DNA of 64,000 bases from Microbacterium pumilum (lineage in GTDB: Bacteria > Actinomycetota > Actinomycetes > Actinomycetales > Microbacteriaceae): the NCBI RefSeq assembly GCF_039530225.1, contig NZ_BAAAOH010000001.1, forward strand, positions 1,860,001 through 1,924,000, given 5' to 3'. The translations under genes were made by a program, and so were the position numbers. Shown here one piece after another: positions 7,853 to 16,038 of the stretch (the stretch's first letter is position 1; the number at the start of each line of letters is the position of its first letter). The notes beneath the pieces are model-generated. The model saw only the letters and a program-made list of their open reading frames with translations, ran no database searches and was not told the DNA's origin.

Positions 7853-7900
7853 AGAGGTGGCGTCCCGGCAGACGACGGGGCGCCACCTCTTCGTCTGCCG
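7853..7900. terminator. Two interlocked 10-bp inverted repeats
   Basis: Arms 7853-7862 and 7881-7890 (AGAGGTGGCG and its complement) are perfect. So are arms 7866-7875 and 7891-7900 (CGGCAGACGA and its complement). The second pair starts inside the loop of the first, so the hairpins are largely mutually exclusive. They lie between convergent genes and probably serve as a bidirectional terminator. Confidence 0.65.
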
Positions 7901-7945
7901 GCAATCGGTTTGAGGACGAAGGAAGCCGTCGTCAGCGCTCAGCGC

Positions 7946-8347
7946 TCAGCGTTCGCAGAGCTTGGGTGAGTCGGTCCTGCCGAAGCGGTAGTCGTAGCGT
8001 GCGCCGTCGACGGTCACGATTACCTGCATCCCATCGACCAGCGCCTGCGTATACGACATCCCCGGCTTCGGGCACCCCAGCGCGCTGCTGTTCCACGTGA
8101 CCGCGCGTGCCTCGACGAGTTCGGGTGTGCCCATCACGCCTCGCTCGGACAGATCCGCCACGATCGCATCCCAGCGCATGGTGGGCACTTCGGCGGGAAC
8201 TCCCGGTGTGGTGACCGGCCCTGGCGTTGTCGTCTGAAACGGGGGACGGCTGGACGTCGGCTGGGTCGAATCGGCCATGGGGGCTCCTGAACACGCGGTG
8301 AGCGAAAGCAGCAGGAGCGCGCCGGCGGCGATGAGAGTTCGAGCCAT
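7946..8347 (-). CDS. Small secreted lipoprotein
   Basis: A 133-residue protein with a lipoprotein signal peptide: a hydrophobic stretch, then the lipobox LTAC with the lipidated Cys at 19. A Thr/Pro-rich linker (about 25-52) follows and then a compact domain with two cysteines (GCPKPG and the C-terminal KLCER) that could form a disulfide. It is probably anchored on the outer face of the membrane. CGAGGAG lies seven bases before the ATG, with a TAGTGT -10 further upstream. Function is unknown; I recognise no specific family. Confidence 0.75.
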   Translation of the reverse strand: MARTLIAAGALLLLSLTACSGAPMADSTQPTSSRPPFQTTTPGPVTTPGVPAEVPTMRWDAIVADLSERGVMGTPELVEARAVTWNSSALGCPKPGMSYTQALVDGMQVIVTVDGARYDYRFGRTDSPKLCER

Positions 8348-8373
8348 GTCACGCTCCTCGGGTCACGGTCACA

Positions 8374-9378
8374 CTAGGCGGCCGGGCTTCGAGTTGACCG
8401 AGAGATCGGCGGCGGCGAAGCAAGGGCGCGCAGCATCCGCTCGACGACTTCGCGCAGCTCGGATCGCTCCGGCTCGGCGAGGTCGGTCGCGTACTCGACG
8501 CCGGGCGGAATGTAGGTCATCCCGAACATCGTCTCGCGGAAGTCGGCACCGCCGACGGACCACCGCGTTCGATCGGCGCCCTCCGACGTCGCGCCCTGCC
8601 CCCACTGCCCGAAGTACTCGCGCATCGGATCGATCGGCATGTCCATGACGACATCCGTCTCGACCTTCTGCCGCACCCACGACCGCGCCACGAGGATGAA
8701 CTCTTCGACCTGCTCGGGCGTGAGCGGCCGCGGCTCGAAGCTCACGCGGGTGTGGAAAACGTCCGCGAGGCGATCGACGCGAAACGTGCGCCAATCGTCG
8801 CGGTCGAGGTCCCAGCACACCAGGTACCAGTGCCGATCGGCGGGTGCGAGGGCGTAGGGCTCGACCCGTCGACGGGACTCCTCGCCGGATGCCGCCACGT
8901 ACGCGAAGCGCACGCGCTCACGATCGCGGCAGGCGAGCGCCAGCTCGCCGAGGATCTCGGGCGAGACGGGGGAGCCCTGCCCGAATCCGGTCGGCTGCAC
9001 AGTCTCGGCGAGTGCGTTGACTCGACGCCGCAGCTCGGCGGGAAGGACCTGTTCGAGTTTCGCGAGAGCGGTGAGCGTCGTCTCGGGCCCGCCGATCAGA
9101 CGCTGCGCGGCCGCTACGCGCAGCCCGATGGCCATGGCGACGGCCTCTTCGTCCGTGAGCAGCAGCGGGGGCACGGCGCTTCCGGCCTCGAGACGGTACC
9201 CCCCGGACGCCCCGGGCGAGGACTCGATGCGATAGCCCAGTTCGCGCAGCCGCTCGACATCGCGCCGCACCGTCCGCTCGGTCACCCCGAGCCGGTCGGC
9301 GAGCTCGGAGCCCGGCCAGTGCCGGTGCGTCTGCAGCAGGTTGAGGAGCGAGAGCGCTCGCGTCGTGGTATCGGACAT
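8374..9378 (-). CDS. WYL-domain transcriptional regulator
   Basis: A 334-residue regulator of the YafY/DeoR-like type. Residues 1-60 form a winged HTH (LGVTERTVRRDVERLRELGY), the middle is the WYL domain (about 140-220, VEPYALAPADRHWYLVCWD), and a WCX-like C-terminal region follows. WYL domains bind nucleic acid or small ligands. The start MSDTTTRAL at 9378 is preferred to an upstream in-frame start because the HTH begins here. It is divergent from the ABC exporter genes with only 61 bp between them, so it very likely controls that exporter and itself. The effector is unknown. Confidence 0.88.
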   Translation of the reverse strand: MSDTTTRALSLLNLLQTHRHWPGSELADRLGVTERTVRRDVERLRELGYRIESSPGASGGYRLEAGSAVPPLLLTDEEAVAMAIGLRVAAAQRLIGGPETTLTALAKLEQVLPAELRRRVNALAETVQPTGFGQGSPVSPEILGELALACRDRERVRFAYVAASGEESRRRVEPYALAPADRHWYLVCWDLDRDDWRTFRVDRLADVFHTRVSFEPRPLTPEQVEEFILVARSWVRQKVETDVVMDMPIDPMREYFGQWGQGATSEGADRTRWSVGGADFRETMFGMTYIPPGVEYATDLAEPERSELREVVERMLRALASPPPISRSTRSPAA

Positions 9379-9439
9379 GCGTCGATTCTGTCGCACATTG
9401 AGGACCGAAACTGTCCGCAAAGGATTCTACCTTCGATGC

Positions 9440-10495
9440 ATGGCGAACGAATCGATCATCCAAGCAGAGGGACTCACCAAGCGATTCACCGTGAAGAAGA
9501 AGACCGTGGACGCGGTCACCGATCTCACGTTCCAGGTCGCGCGTGGCGAACTCGTGGCCTTCCTCGGCCCCAATGGGGCGGGAAAGTCGACGAGCCTGCG
9601 CATGCTCACGACCCTCATCCCGCCCGCCTCGGGGACGGCCCGCGTCGTGGGCCACGACATCCTGCGCGATCCTGCCGACGTGCGCGCTCGCATCGGCTAT
9701 GTCGGACAGCTCACGAGCGGCAGCTTCTCGCAGCGCACCCGCGACGAGCTGATCAGCCAGGGCGCGTTCTACGGCATGCCCCGAGGCGCAGCGCGGCAGC
9801 GCGCCGACGAGCTGATCGAGTCGCTCGGCCTCGAGAGCTTCGCGACCCGGACGGTGCAGCAGCTGAGCGGCGGCCAGAAGAGACGATTGGATGTCGCCCT
9901 CGGCCTGATGCATGCCCCGCCGCTGCTGTTCCTCGATGAGCCGTCGACCGGCCTCGATCCGCAGAGTCGGGCGAACCTGTGGCAGCACATCCTCGACCTG
10001 CGTGCGCAGCACGGCACGACGGTGTTCCTCACGACCCACTACCTCGAAGAGGCCGACCGCTACGCCGAGCGTGTCATGGTGATGGACAAGGGTCGGGTCA
10101 TCGCCGACGACACCGCGGCCAACCTCAAGGCCGAGCTCGCCGGCGATGTGCTGACGCTCGGCTTCGCATCGGAGCCGGATGCCGATCGCGCGGTTGCGGT
10201 CGTGCAGGGTCTCACGGATCGTCCGGTGCAGCGGGCGGATGCGGCATCCATCACCGTCACGGCGCCCGATGGCGAAGCGCTGCTGCCCGCGGCGGTGCGG
10301 GCGCTGGACGCGCAGGGAGTCACGGTCGCGCGTGCGACGGGTGTTCCGCCCACGCTCGACGACGTGTTCCTGGCGTTGACCGGGCGCACCCTGCGCGAGG
10401 CGGGAGAGGATGTGCCCGGCGAAGAGGACGGCACGGGCGAGGCAGTGCAAGAGCGGGATGCCGCGGCATCCGAGACGACGGGAGTGAACCGATGA
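9440..10495 (+). CDS. ABC exporter ATP-binding protein (DrrA type)
   Basis: A 351-residue ATPase subunit of a drug or lipid exporter. It has a Walker A GPNGAGKST (43-51, Lys49), signature LSGGQKRR, Walker B LLFLDEPS and an H-loop in TTHYLEEAD. The C-terminal 120 residues form the extra domain typical of DrrA-like daunorubicin-resistance ATPases. The ATG at 9440 is the start that leaves the conserved N-terminus intact; another ATG at 9436 is out of frame. Its stop overlaps the permease start (ATGA), so the two are coupled. The divergent WYL gene is the probable regulator. The substrate cannot be read from sequence. Confidence 0.92.
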   Translation: MANESIIQAEGLTKRFTVKKKTVDAVTDLTFQVARGELVAFLGPNGAGKSTSLRMLTTLIPPASGTARVVGHDILRDPADVRARIGYVGQLTSGSFSQRTRDELISQGAFYGMPRGAARQRADELIESLGLESFATRTVQQLSGGQKRRLDVALGLMHAPPLLFLDEPSTGLDPQSRANLWQHILDLRAQHGTTVFLTTHYLEEADRYAERVMVMDKGRVIADDTAANLKAELAGDVLTLGFASEPDADRAVAVVQGLTDRPVQRADAASITVTAPDGEALLPAAVRALDAQGVTVARATGVPPTLDDVFLALTGRTLREAGEDVPGEEDGTGEAVQERDAAASETTGVNR

Positions 10496-11292
10496 CCACC
10501 ACGACCCCGGGCGCCGTGCGCCCCGACACCGCGGTCCGCGCCAACCCGGCGCGCGACACCTGGAACGTGCTCACGCGCGAGCTCAAGCCGGTCGTGCGCG
10601 ATCCGTTCACGCTGATCTTCAGCCTCGTGCAGCCGCTCGTCTTCCTCGGCCTGTTCGCTCCGCTGCTGATCGGGTCGTCTGGCCTGCCGGTCGGTGAGAC
10701 CCTGCAGTGGTTCGTGCCCGGCGTGCTCGTCATGATCGTCCTGTTCGGCACGGGGGCGACCGGGTCGAACCTGCAGTACGAGATGATGACCGGCTCGCAT
10801 GAGCGGACGCTGGTGGCACCGCTCGCGCGCTCGTCCCTGCTCGTCGGCCGCGCGCTCAAGGAGATCGCGCCCATCGTCGTGCAGTCGCTCATCATCGTGC
10901 TCATCGCCTGGCCGTTCGGCTTCACGATCAACGGTCCGGGGCTTGTCATCGGTCTGGCTTTGCTGGCGGTGTTCGGCGTCGGCCTGGGTTCGCTGTCGTA
11001 CACGCTGGCGCTGAAGACGAAGGATCGCGAATGGCTCTTCTGGGGCGTGCAGCAGACCCTGATCTTCCCGCTGCTGATCCTGTCGGGCATGCTGCTGCCG
11101 CTCGACGACGGGCCCCCGTGGATGCGGGCGATCGCCACCGTCAACCCGGTCAATTGGGTCGTACAGGCGGAGCGAGCGCTGTTCGCGGGCGATCTCGGCT
11201 CCGTGAACGTGCTGTGGGGATGGTTCTCGGCGATCATCCTTGCCGCGATCGGTCTCTGGGCCGGTGTGAGAGCCATACGCAAGAGCAGCTGA
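10492..11292 (+). CDS. ABC-2 type exporter permease (DrrB type)
   Basis: A 266-residue ABC-2 membrane protein with about six transmembrane helices and the conserved C-terminal region (LLILSGMLLPLDDGPPWM, INPVNW-like NPVNWVV). It pairs with the ATPase encoded immediately upstream, with which it shares the ATGA overlap. The pair should form a dimeric drug, antibiotic or lipid exporter. No other cargo gene is linked. Confidence 0.9.
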   Translation: MTTTTPGAVRPDTAVRANPARDTWNVLTRELKPVVRDPFTLIFSLVQPLVFLGLFAPLLIGSSGLPVGETLQWFVPGVLVMIVLFGTGATGSNLQYEMMTGSHERTLVAPLARSSLLVGRALKEIAPIVVQSLIIVLIAWPFGFTINGPGLVIGLALLAVFGVGLGSLSYTLALKTKDREWLFWGVQQTLIFPLLILSGMLLPLDDGPPWMRAIATVNPVNWVVQAERALFAGDLGSVNVLWGWFSAIILAAIGLWAGVRAIRKSS

Positions 11293-11372
11293 GAAGGGTC
11301 GTTGAAGCGCGGGTCCGACGTCGGCGGACCCGCGCTTCTGCGCAACATGGTGCGTGGTGGGCACGGTGTGGC

Positions 11373-11378
11373 TAGAGT
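11373..11378 (+). promoter_or_regulatory. -10 box for CHAD gene
   Basis: TAGAGT, with no good -35 at the normal spacing. The predicted transcript has a leader of about 60 bases that includes a GGGGAAACCCC hairpin and a six-codon upstream reading frame. Confidence 0.4.
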
Positions 11379-11424
11379 GACCAGCGAGCCGACCGGGGAA
11401 ACCCCTTCGAGTGAGGCGGAATCC

Positions 11425-11445
11425 ATGTCGACGGTGACGATATGA
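11425..11445 (+). CDS. Six-codon upstream reading frame (MSTVTI)
   Basis: ATG at 11425 lies seven bases after a GAGGCGG ribosome site, and its TGA (11443-11445) overlaps the ATG of the CHAD gene. The CHAD ATG itself has no nearby ribosome site, so reinitiation after this minigene may set CHAD translation. It could be chance. Confidence 0.35.
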   Translation: MSTVTI

Positions 11446-12323
11446 CGGATGCCGCGCCCGACCCGTCGACAGCCGAGGACGTCATCCGCTCGATCTTCCG
11501 CGCGAGCGCGGACCGATTGATCGCCACAGAGTCGGCAGCGATCGCCGATGCCCCCGACGGAGTGCACGAGCACCGGACCAGCGTACGGCGCCTTCGCAGC
11601 CTGCTGGCGGCATTTCACGGGTACCTCGATGGGTCGGCCGCGCAGCGGCTGCGGGTGGAGTTCGCCGAGTGGGGGACCCAGCTGGGCGTGGTGCGCGATG
11701 TCGAGGTGCGAGTGGATGTCGCGACGACCGCGATGATCGACCTCGAGATCGAGGACGAAGACCTCACCCGTCGGCTCGTCGACGACGAACGCGAGGAGTA
11801 CTCACGCGCCCACGCGCGGCTCTGCGAACTTCACGACCTCCCGCGATCGGGCGCCCGGATGACCGAGCTCGAAGCGTTCGTCACGGAACCACCGTTCACC
11901 TCCGACGTCGATGGCGCTGCCGACACCCTGAGCAGAGTCGCTCGCAAGGAGGCGCGGCGGGTGCGGCGAGCCGCGAAGCGCAGCGACGGGTCGATCGAGT
12001 CGCTCCACGCGGTTCGCAAGGCCGGTCGGCGACTGCGCTACGTGGCGGAGGCGCTGCACCACGTCGCGCCCGATACGTTCGGCACCGAGTACGCCGAGTT
12101 GGCTGCCGCCGGCGAGAAGGTCCACGGCGTGCTCGGGGATCACCGCGACGAGCTGATCTTCATAGACCGGCTCGAACACGCTCGCGTGCTCGCGGGACAC
12201 GCCGGCGAACGGGTGGAGCCGTATGACCGATTGATCGCCCGGTCGCGGGAGCGCGCGCACGACGAGCTCGACCACCTCCGCAGTGCGCTGACCGCCGTCC
12301 GCAAGGCCAAGGCATCGATCTGA
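11442..12323 (+). CDS. CHAD-domain protein
   Basis: A 293-residue all-alpha CHAD protein. The two conserved histidine/arginine-rich helices are visible: VHEHRTSVRRLRSL near 36-50 and SLHAVRKAGRRLRYVAEAL near 187-205. CHAD domains bind polyphosphate through this basic surface and are often found with polyphosphate granules. No CYTH/TTM partner domain or ppk gene is seen nearby. An in-frame TGA at 11412 excludes a longer protein. Confidence 0.88.
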   Translation: MTDAAPDPSTAEDVIRSIFRASADRLIATESAAIADAPDGVHEHRTSVRRLRSLLAAFHGYLDGSAAQRLRVEFAEWGTQLGVVRDVEVRVDVATTAMIDLEIEDEDLTRRLVDDEREEYSRAHARLCELHDLPRSGARMTELEAFVTEPPFTSDVDGAADTLSRVARKEARRVRRAAKRSDGSIESLHAVRKAGRRLRYVAEALHHVAPDTFGTEYAELAAAGEKVHGVLGDHRDELIFIDRLEHARVLAGHAGERVEPYDRLIARSRERAHDELDHLRSALTAVRKAKASI

Positions 12324-12409
12324 CACGGTGATCGCCTGCGACGGCGGGAGCGACATCCGCTTCGTCCACAGGCCCTCCTCCTCGGCCCGAGGCGTTTCGC
12401 GCGAGCCGC

Positions 12410-12415
12410 TAACGT
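12410..12415 (+). promoter_or_regulatory. -10 box, leaderless start predicted
   Basis: TAACGT is followed by six bases and then the ATG at 12422, so transcription should begin at the start codon. Confidence 0.5.
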
Positions 12416-12421
12416 GAGTCC

Positions 12422-15400
12422 ATGACGACGGCGGCGAGGCGTGGCATCCTCGCCATCGTCACCGCCGTGGTGCTGCTGGCGCTCGGCGCCGGCGTCGGAG
12501 TCGTCGTGGGAGATGCGCTCGGCATCCGCACCGAACCCGCGACGCAGATGGATCCGGCGCCGCCGACGGTTCCGGCCATCGGCGCCGCAGTCCCGGCACC
12601 CGTGTTCACCGCCGTCGACGTTCCGGCCGGCCCGCGATTCGACGCCGCCATCGACAGCCTGCTCGATGCCACGGCAACGGCTTTCGAGAGGGAGGGCGAG
12701 ACCTCGCTCACCGTCTCGATCAGCGGCAGCCCCTCCCCGCCGACGAGCGGTCGCGAGGACGAGTCGTACCGGCTCACCGGCACGGCGGGCGCCCTGCAGA
12801 TCGAGGCGCCCGACGTCGCGGGTGCGGTACGCGGGATCTACGATCTGGCCGCGCAGGTGCGAACCGGTCGCTCGGTCGCCGAGCACCTTGGCGAAGAGGT
12901 GACATCGAGGCTCCCGTTCCGCATGGTCGACATGGGTGCCGTCGGAGTCGAGCCCGACCCTGCCGCGTGGGAGCCCGGCACGGACTACTCGCACGCGTCG
13001 AAGGCGTTCGCGCAGGTGCTGCTGCCGGACGCGCCGTACATCGACGAGCAGGCCCTCTCTGACGCATACGTCGACTTCGACGAGTTCGTCAAGCACTCCC
13101 TCGCCAACGGCTACAACGCGCTCGCGTTCCCGGGCTTCGTCGAGTTCGTGGCATTCGACGAGGTCGCCGACGGTGTGGTCTACACCGCGGGCGATGAGCA
13201 TCGGGCTCAGGCGATCGCGCTCCGCGACGCTTTCGGGCCGTTCTGGGACCACGCCGACGAACTCGGCATGGACGTGTTCCTCCGCACCGACATGCTCACC
13301 CTCACGACGCCGCTCGAGGCCTATCTCACCGACCGGTTCGGCTCACTCGACACCGAGGATCCGGCGCTGTGGGATGTGTATGCGGCTGGCCTCGACGAGC
13401 TCTACGCCGCCGAGCCGGCGCTCGACGGCATCCTCATCCGCATCGGCGAAGCGGGCCGCGTGTACGACGTCGACGGTTGGGACTACTACTCGCAGCTCGC
13501 CGTGACCACTCCCGCGGCGGTGCGGGCGATGCTCGGGACTCTGAGTGCCCAGGCCGAGGCCACCGACCACGAGGTGATCTTCCGCACCTGGAGCGTCGGC
13601 GTGGGCGCTGTCGGCGACATGCACACCAGCCCTGCCTCGTACGAGGCGGTGCTCGGCGGCATCGATTCGCCGGCGCTGATCGTGTCGACGAAGTACACGC
13701 TCGGTGACTTCTACAGCTGGCTGCCGCTGAATGACACGCTCGAGCAGGGCGCCCAGCGACGGATCGTCGAGTTCCAGAGTCGCCGCGAGTTCGAGAACTT
13801 CGGGGCGTTCCCGAATGACCTCGGCCGCGAGTACCAGTTTGCGCTGCAGAAGCTGCTTGCCGCCAATGACAACATCGAAGGCATCTGGACCTGGACGCAG
13901 GACGGCGGCCCGTGGCGCGCGGGACCGATGACGCTGTACCTGAAGGCCGGATTCTGGCAGCTGTACGAACTCGACACCGTCGTCGCCGCGGCGCTCGCCC
14001 GCGATCCGGAAACGGACGTCGCCGACGTGACCGCCGGATGGGCGCGGCAGTGGTTCACGGACGATCCAGCGACTGCCGCCGCGATCGTCGAGGCGATGGA
14101 CCTCTCGCGCGATGCGATCGAGCAGGGAATGTACATCCAGCCCTTCGCCGAGCAGCGCGTGTTCGCGATCGGCCTCGAGCCGCCGCCCATGATGTGGATC
14201 TTCGAGTGGGACATCCTCACCGGCGACTCGGCTGTGCTCGACGTCCTCTACGCCATCTCGCGCGACGCCACCTACGGCCACATCGAAGAGGCGATCGCCG
14301 GCGGCGAGCGGGCCGTCGCCACCGTTGACGAGATGCGCGAGAAGGTGTCGTCTACGGATGCGGCGACATGGCGCGACGCATCACTACGCGAGGCGCTCCT
14401 CGGCACCCTCGACTACGAGGCCGATGTGCTGCGGATGCTGGCGGCCTACCGCGAGATGATCCTCTACCAGGGTCAGTGGCACGACACGCTGGCGCCCGCG
14501 TCGTACGACGCGTGGTCCAGCGCTCGCGACGAGTTCGAAGTGCTCGCCGCGGCGCACATCGAGCGCTACGAGGGCGACATCGACTACCCGGCCTACAACC
14601 TGACCGCCGCGGCGCTCGGCGTGCAACGGGCCGATCGCGACCTCGCGATGGCGTGGATCGCGAGGGCGCTGCTGCTGCTCGCCGCCGCATGGCTCCTGAT
14701 CGGAATGCTCGCTTCGCGCACCCGGCTCGTCCGCCGGCCGGGCGCGGCCGCCGCGCGGGCATCCTGGCTCGCATCGACCCGACCGTGGCGGGCGAGCGAG
14801 TCCACGCTCGGGATGCTGCCGCTCGACCGCTGGCTCATGCTCGGGGTGCCCGCGGCACTTCTCGTCGCAACGCGCGCGGTGCAGACATCCCTCGTCTCGT
14901 GGGCCCACCTCGTGATCGTGCTCGGAGCATGGCTCATCTTCGTCGTCGCGGTGCGGCTGCTGGTGAGGCGCCGTTCACCGTGGCCCGTGATCGCTGCCGT
15001 CGCCGGAGTGATCGTGCTGCGCTGCATCGTGGCTCTGTTCGCACTCTCATTCACGGGTCCGGGCGGGTACTGGTTCTCGTTCTGGACCGAGCCCGCGGCG
15101 CGCACCGTCTACATCTCGATCGCGTTCGCGCTGTTCGTCTGGCTGTTCGTCGCCGCGGGCTGGGCGCTCGCAGGTCAGGTCGGCAGGCGCCGCGCCACGG
15201 GCATGGTGCTGGCGGCCGTCGGGCTCGCGCTCGCCATTCCGGCCGCGATCATCTCCGCGATCGGTCTCGAGACCGCCCTCTCGCTGTGGAACGACCAGAT
15301 GGGATTGCTGCCGTGGGGCCTCGCCCGCATCCTCGGCATCACGGTCTATCTCGACATTCCTGCCGACACCGCGCTCTGGGCTGCGGTCTTCGGCGTGGTG

Positions 15401-15457
15401 CTCGCGGCGGTCGGCTTCATCCTCGCCGTGCGCTGGCGGCGACCCGCCGCGGCTTGA
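12422..15457 (+). CDS. Membrane-anchored glycosidase-like protein
   Basis: A 1011-residue protein. An N-terminal membrane anchor or signal (about 7-30) precedes a large extracytoplasmic region (about 50-740) and seven predicted C-terminal transmembrane helices (from about 742). The soluble part starts with a region like the N-terminal domain of alpha-glucuronidase-type hydrolases (GALQIEAPDVAGAVRGIYDLAAQ), followed by a probable TIM barrel (RMVDMGAVGVEPD, ILIRIGEAGRVYDVDGWDYY, EVIFRTWSVG, IEGIWTWTQDGG). The layout suggests a GH67-like fold, but catalytic acids cannot be assigned safely. It is monocistronic with a predicted leaderless start. Substrate is unknown. Confidence 0.6.
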   Translation: MTTAARRGILAIVTAVVLLALGAGVGVVVGDALGIRTEPATQMDPAPPTVPAIGAAVPAPVFTAVDVPAGPRFDAAIDSLLDATATAFEREGETSLTVSISGSPSPPTSGREDESYRLTGTAGALQIEAPDVAGAVRGIYDLAAQVRTGRSVAEHLGEEVTSRLPFRMVDMGAVGVEPDPAAWEPGTDYSHASKAFAQVLLPDAPYIDEQALSDAYVDFDEFVKHSLANGYNALAFPGFVEFVAFDEVADGVVYTAGDEHRAQAIALRDAFGPFWDHADELGMDVFLRTDMLTLTTPLEAYLTDRFGSLDTEDPALWDVYAAGLDELYAAEPALDGILIRIGEAGRVYDVDGWDYYSQLAVTTPAAVRAMLGTLSAQAEATDHEVIFRTWSVGVGAVGDMHTSPASYEAVLGGIDSPALIVSTKYTLGDFYSWLPLNDTLEQGAQRRIVEFQSRREFENFGAFPNDLGREYQFALQKLLAANDNIEGIWTWTQDGGPWRAGPMTLYLKAGFWQLYELDTVVAAALARDPETDVADVTAGWARQWFTDDPATAAAIVEAMDLSRDAIEQGMYIQPFAEQRVFAIGLEPPPMMWIFEWDILTGDSAVLDVLYAISRDATYGHIEEAIAGGERAVATVDEMREKVSSTDAATWRDASLREALLGTLDYEADVLRMLAAYREMILYQGQWHDTLAPASYDAWSSARDEFEVLAAAHIERYEGDIDYPAYNLTAAALGVQRADRDLAMAWIARALLLLAAAWLLIGMLASRTRLVRRPGAAAARASWLASTRPWRASESTLGMLPLDRWLMLGVPAALLVATRAVQTSLVSWAHLVIVLGAWLIFVVAVRLLVRRRSPWPVIAAVAGVIVLRCIVALFALSFTGPGGYWFSFWTEPAARTVYISIAFALFVWLFVAAGWALAGQVGRRRATGMVLAAVGLALAIPAAIISAIGLETALSLWNDQMGLLPWGLARILGITVYLDIPADTALWAAVFGVVLAAVGFILAVRWRRPAAA

Positions 15458-15465
15458 CTCGCTCC

Positions 15466-15518
15466 CTTCGACAAGCTCAGGGACCGCTGCCGCCCGCCGG
15501 TCGCTGGGCCTGTCGAAG
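15466..15518. repeat. REP-like palindrome between convergent genes
   Basis: Arms of 21 bases (15466-15486 and 15498-15518) pair with three mismatches around an 11-base loop. The left arm is CTTCGACAAGCTCAGGGACC plus G. A near copy of this arm lies inside the helicase gene at 19453. Position between two convergent genes suggests a bidirectional terminator or a dispersed repeat. Confidence 0.7.
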
Positions 15519-15530
15519 CGTCCGGCGGCG

Positions 15531-15944
15531 CTAGACGCCGCGCTTGGCCATGGCCTGGTCGAACGCGCCCTGCCGGGTCGAGACGATCTCCTTGCCGAGC
15601 GGCATCAGCGAGACCGGCACGAGCTTGAAGTCGGCGATGCCGAGGGGGATGCCGATGATCGTGATGCACAGCGCGATGCCGGACACGATGTGCGCGATCG
15701 CGAGCCACCAGCCGGCGAGGATCACCCAGACGACGTTGCCGAGGAACGAGCCGACGCCTGCAGTGGGCTTCGCGACGACCTGACGCCCGAAGGGCCACAG
15801 CGAGTACAGGCCGATGCGGAACGACGCGATGCCCCACGGGATCGTGAGGATCAGGATGCACAGCACGACGCCGGTGAGCATGTAGCCGACGAACAGCCAG
15901 AAGCCCGCGAAGATCAGCCAGATGATGTTGAGAAGCGTGCGCAC
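15531..15944 (-). CDS. YccF-family inner membrane protein
   Basis: A 137-residue protein with two copies of the YccF domain (about 1-55 and 65-125), each with a membrane helix pair and the ending IP(W/L)GIA: LTIPWGIASFRIGLYSLWPFGR and, later, IIGIPLGIADFKL. The family is widespread and its function is unknown. The GTG at 15944 begins the first conserved domain (VRTLLNIIWLIFAGFW). The frame extends upstream without likely coding sequence, so the shorter form is chosen. Confidence 0.85.
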   Translation of the reverse strand: MRTLLNIIWLIFAGFWLFVGYMLTGVVLCILILTIPWGIASFRIGLYSLWPFGRQVVAKPTAGVGSFLGNVVWVILAGWWLAIAHIVSGIALCITIIGIPLGIADFKLVPVSLMPLGKEIVSTRQGAFDQAMAKRGV

Positions 15945-15994
15945 GAGCCCAGTCTCGCAGGACGCTCCTGAGCGTGAGCCCGGAGGGGCAGGTC

Positions 15995-16000
15995 TAGAGT
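15995..16000 (+). promoter_or_regulatory. -10 box for SQR-like gene
   Basis: TAGAGT, 38 bases before the ATG at 16039. The leader contains a CCCAGG/CCTGGG hairpin. Confidence 0.4.
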
Positions 16001-16038
16001 GAGCCCAGGCTTGGCCTGGGGACGAGAGGGATGCCGGT

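Noticed and set aside
7853..7900. True H-type pseudoknot
   Set aside because: The last connecting loop would be zero bases across a 10-bp stem, which is not sterically reasonable. Competing hairpins are more likely.
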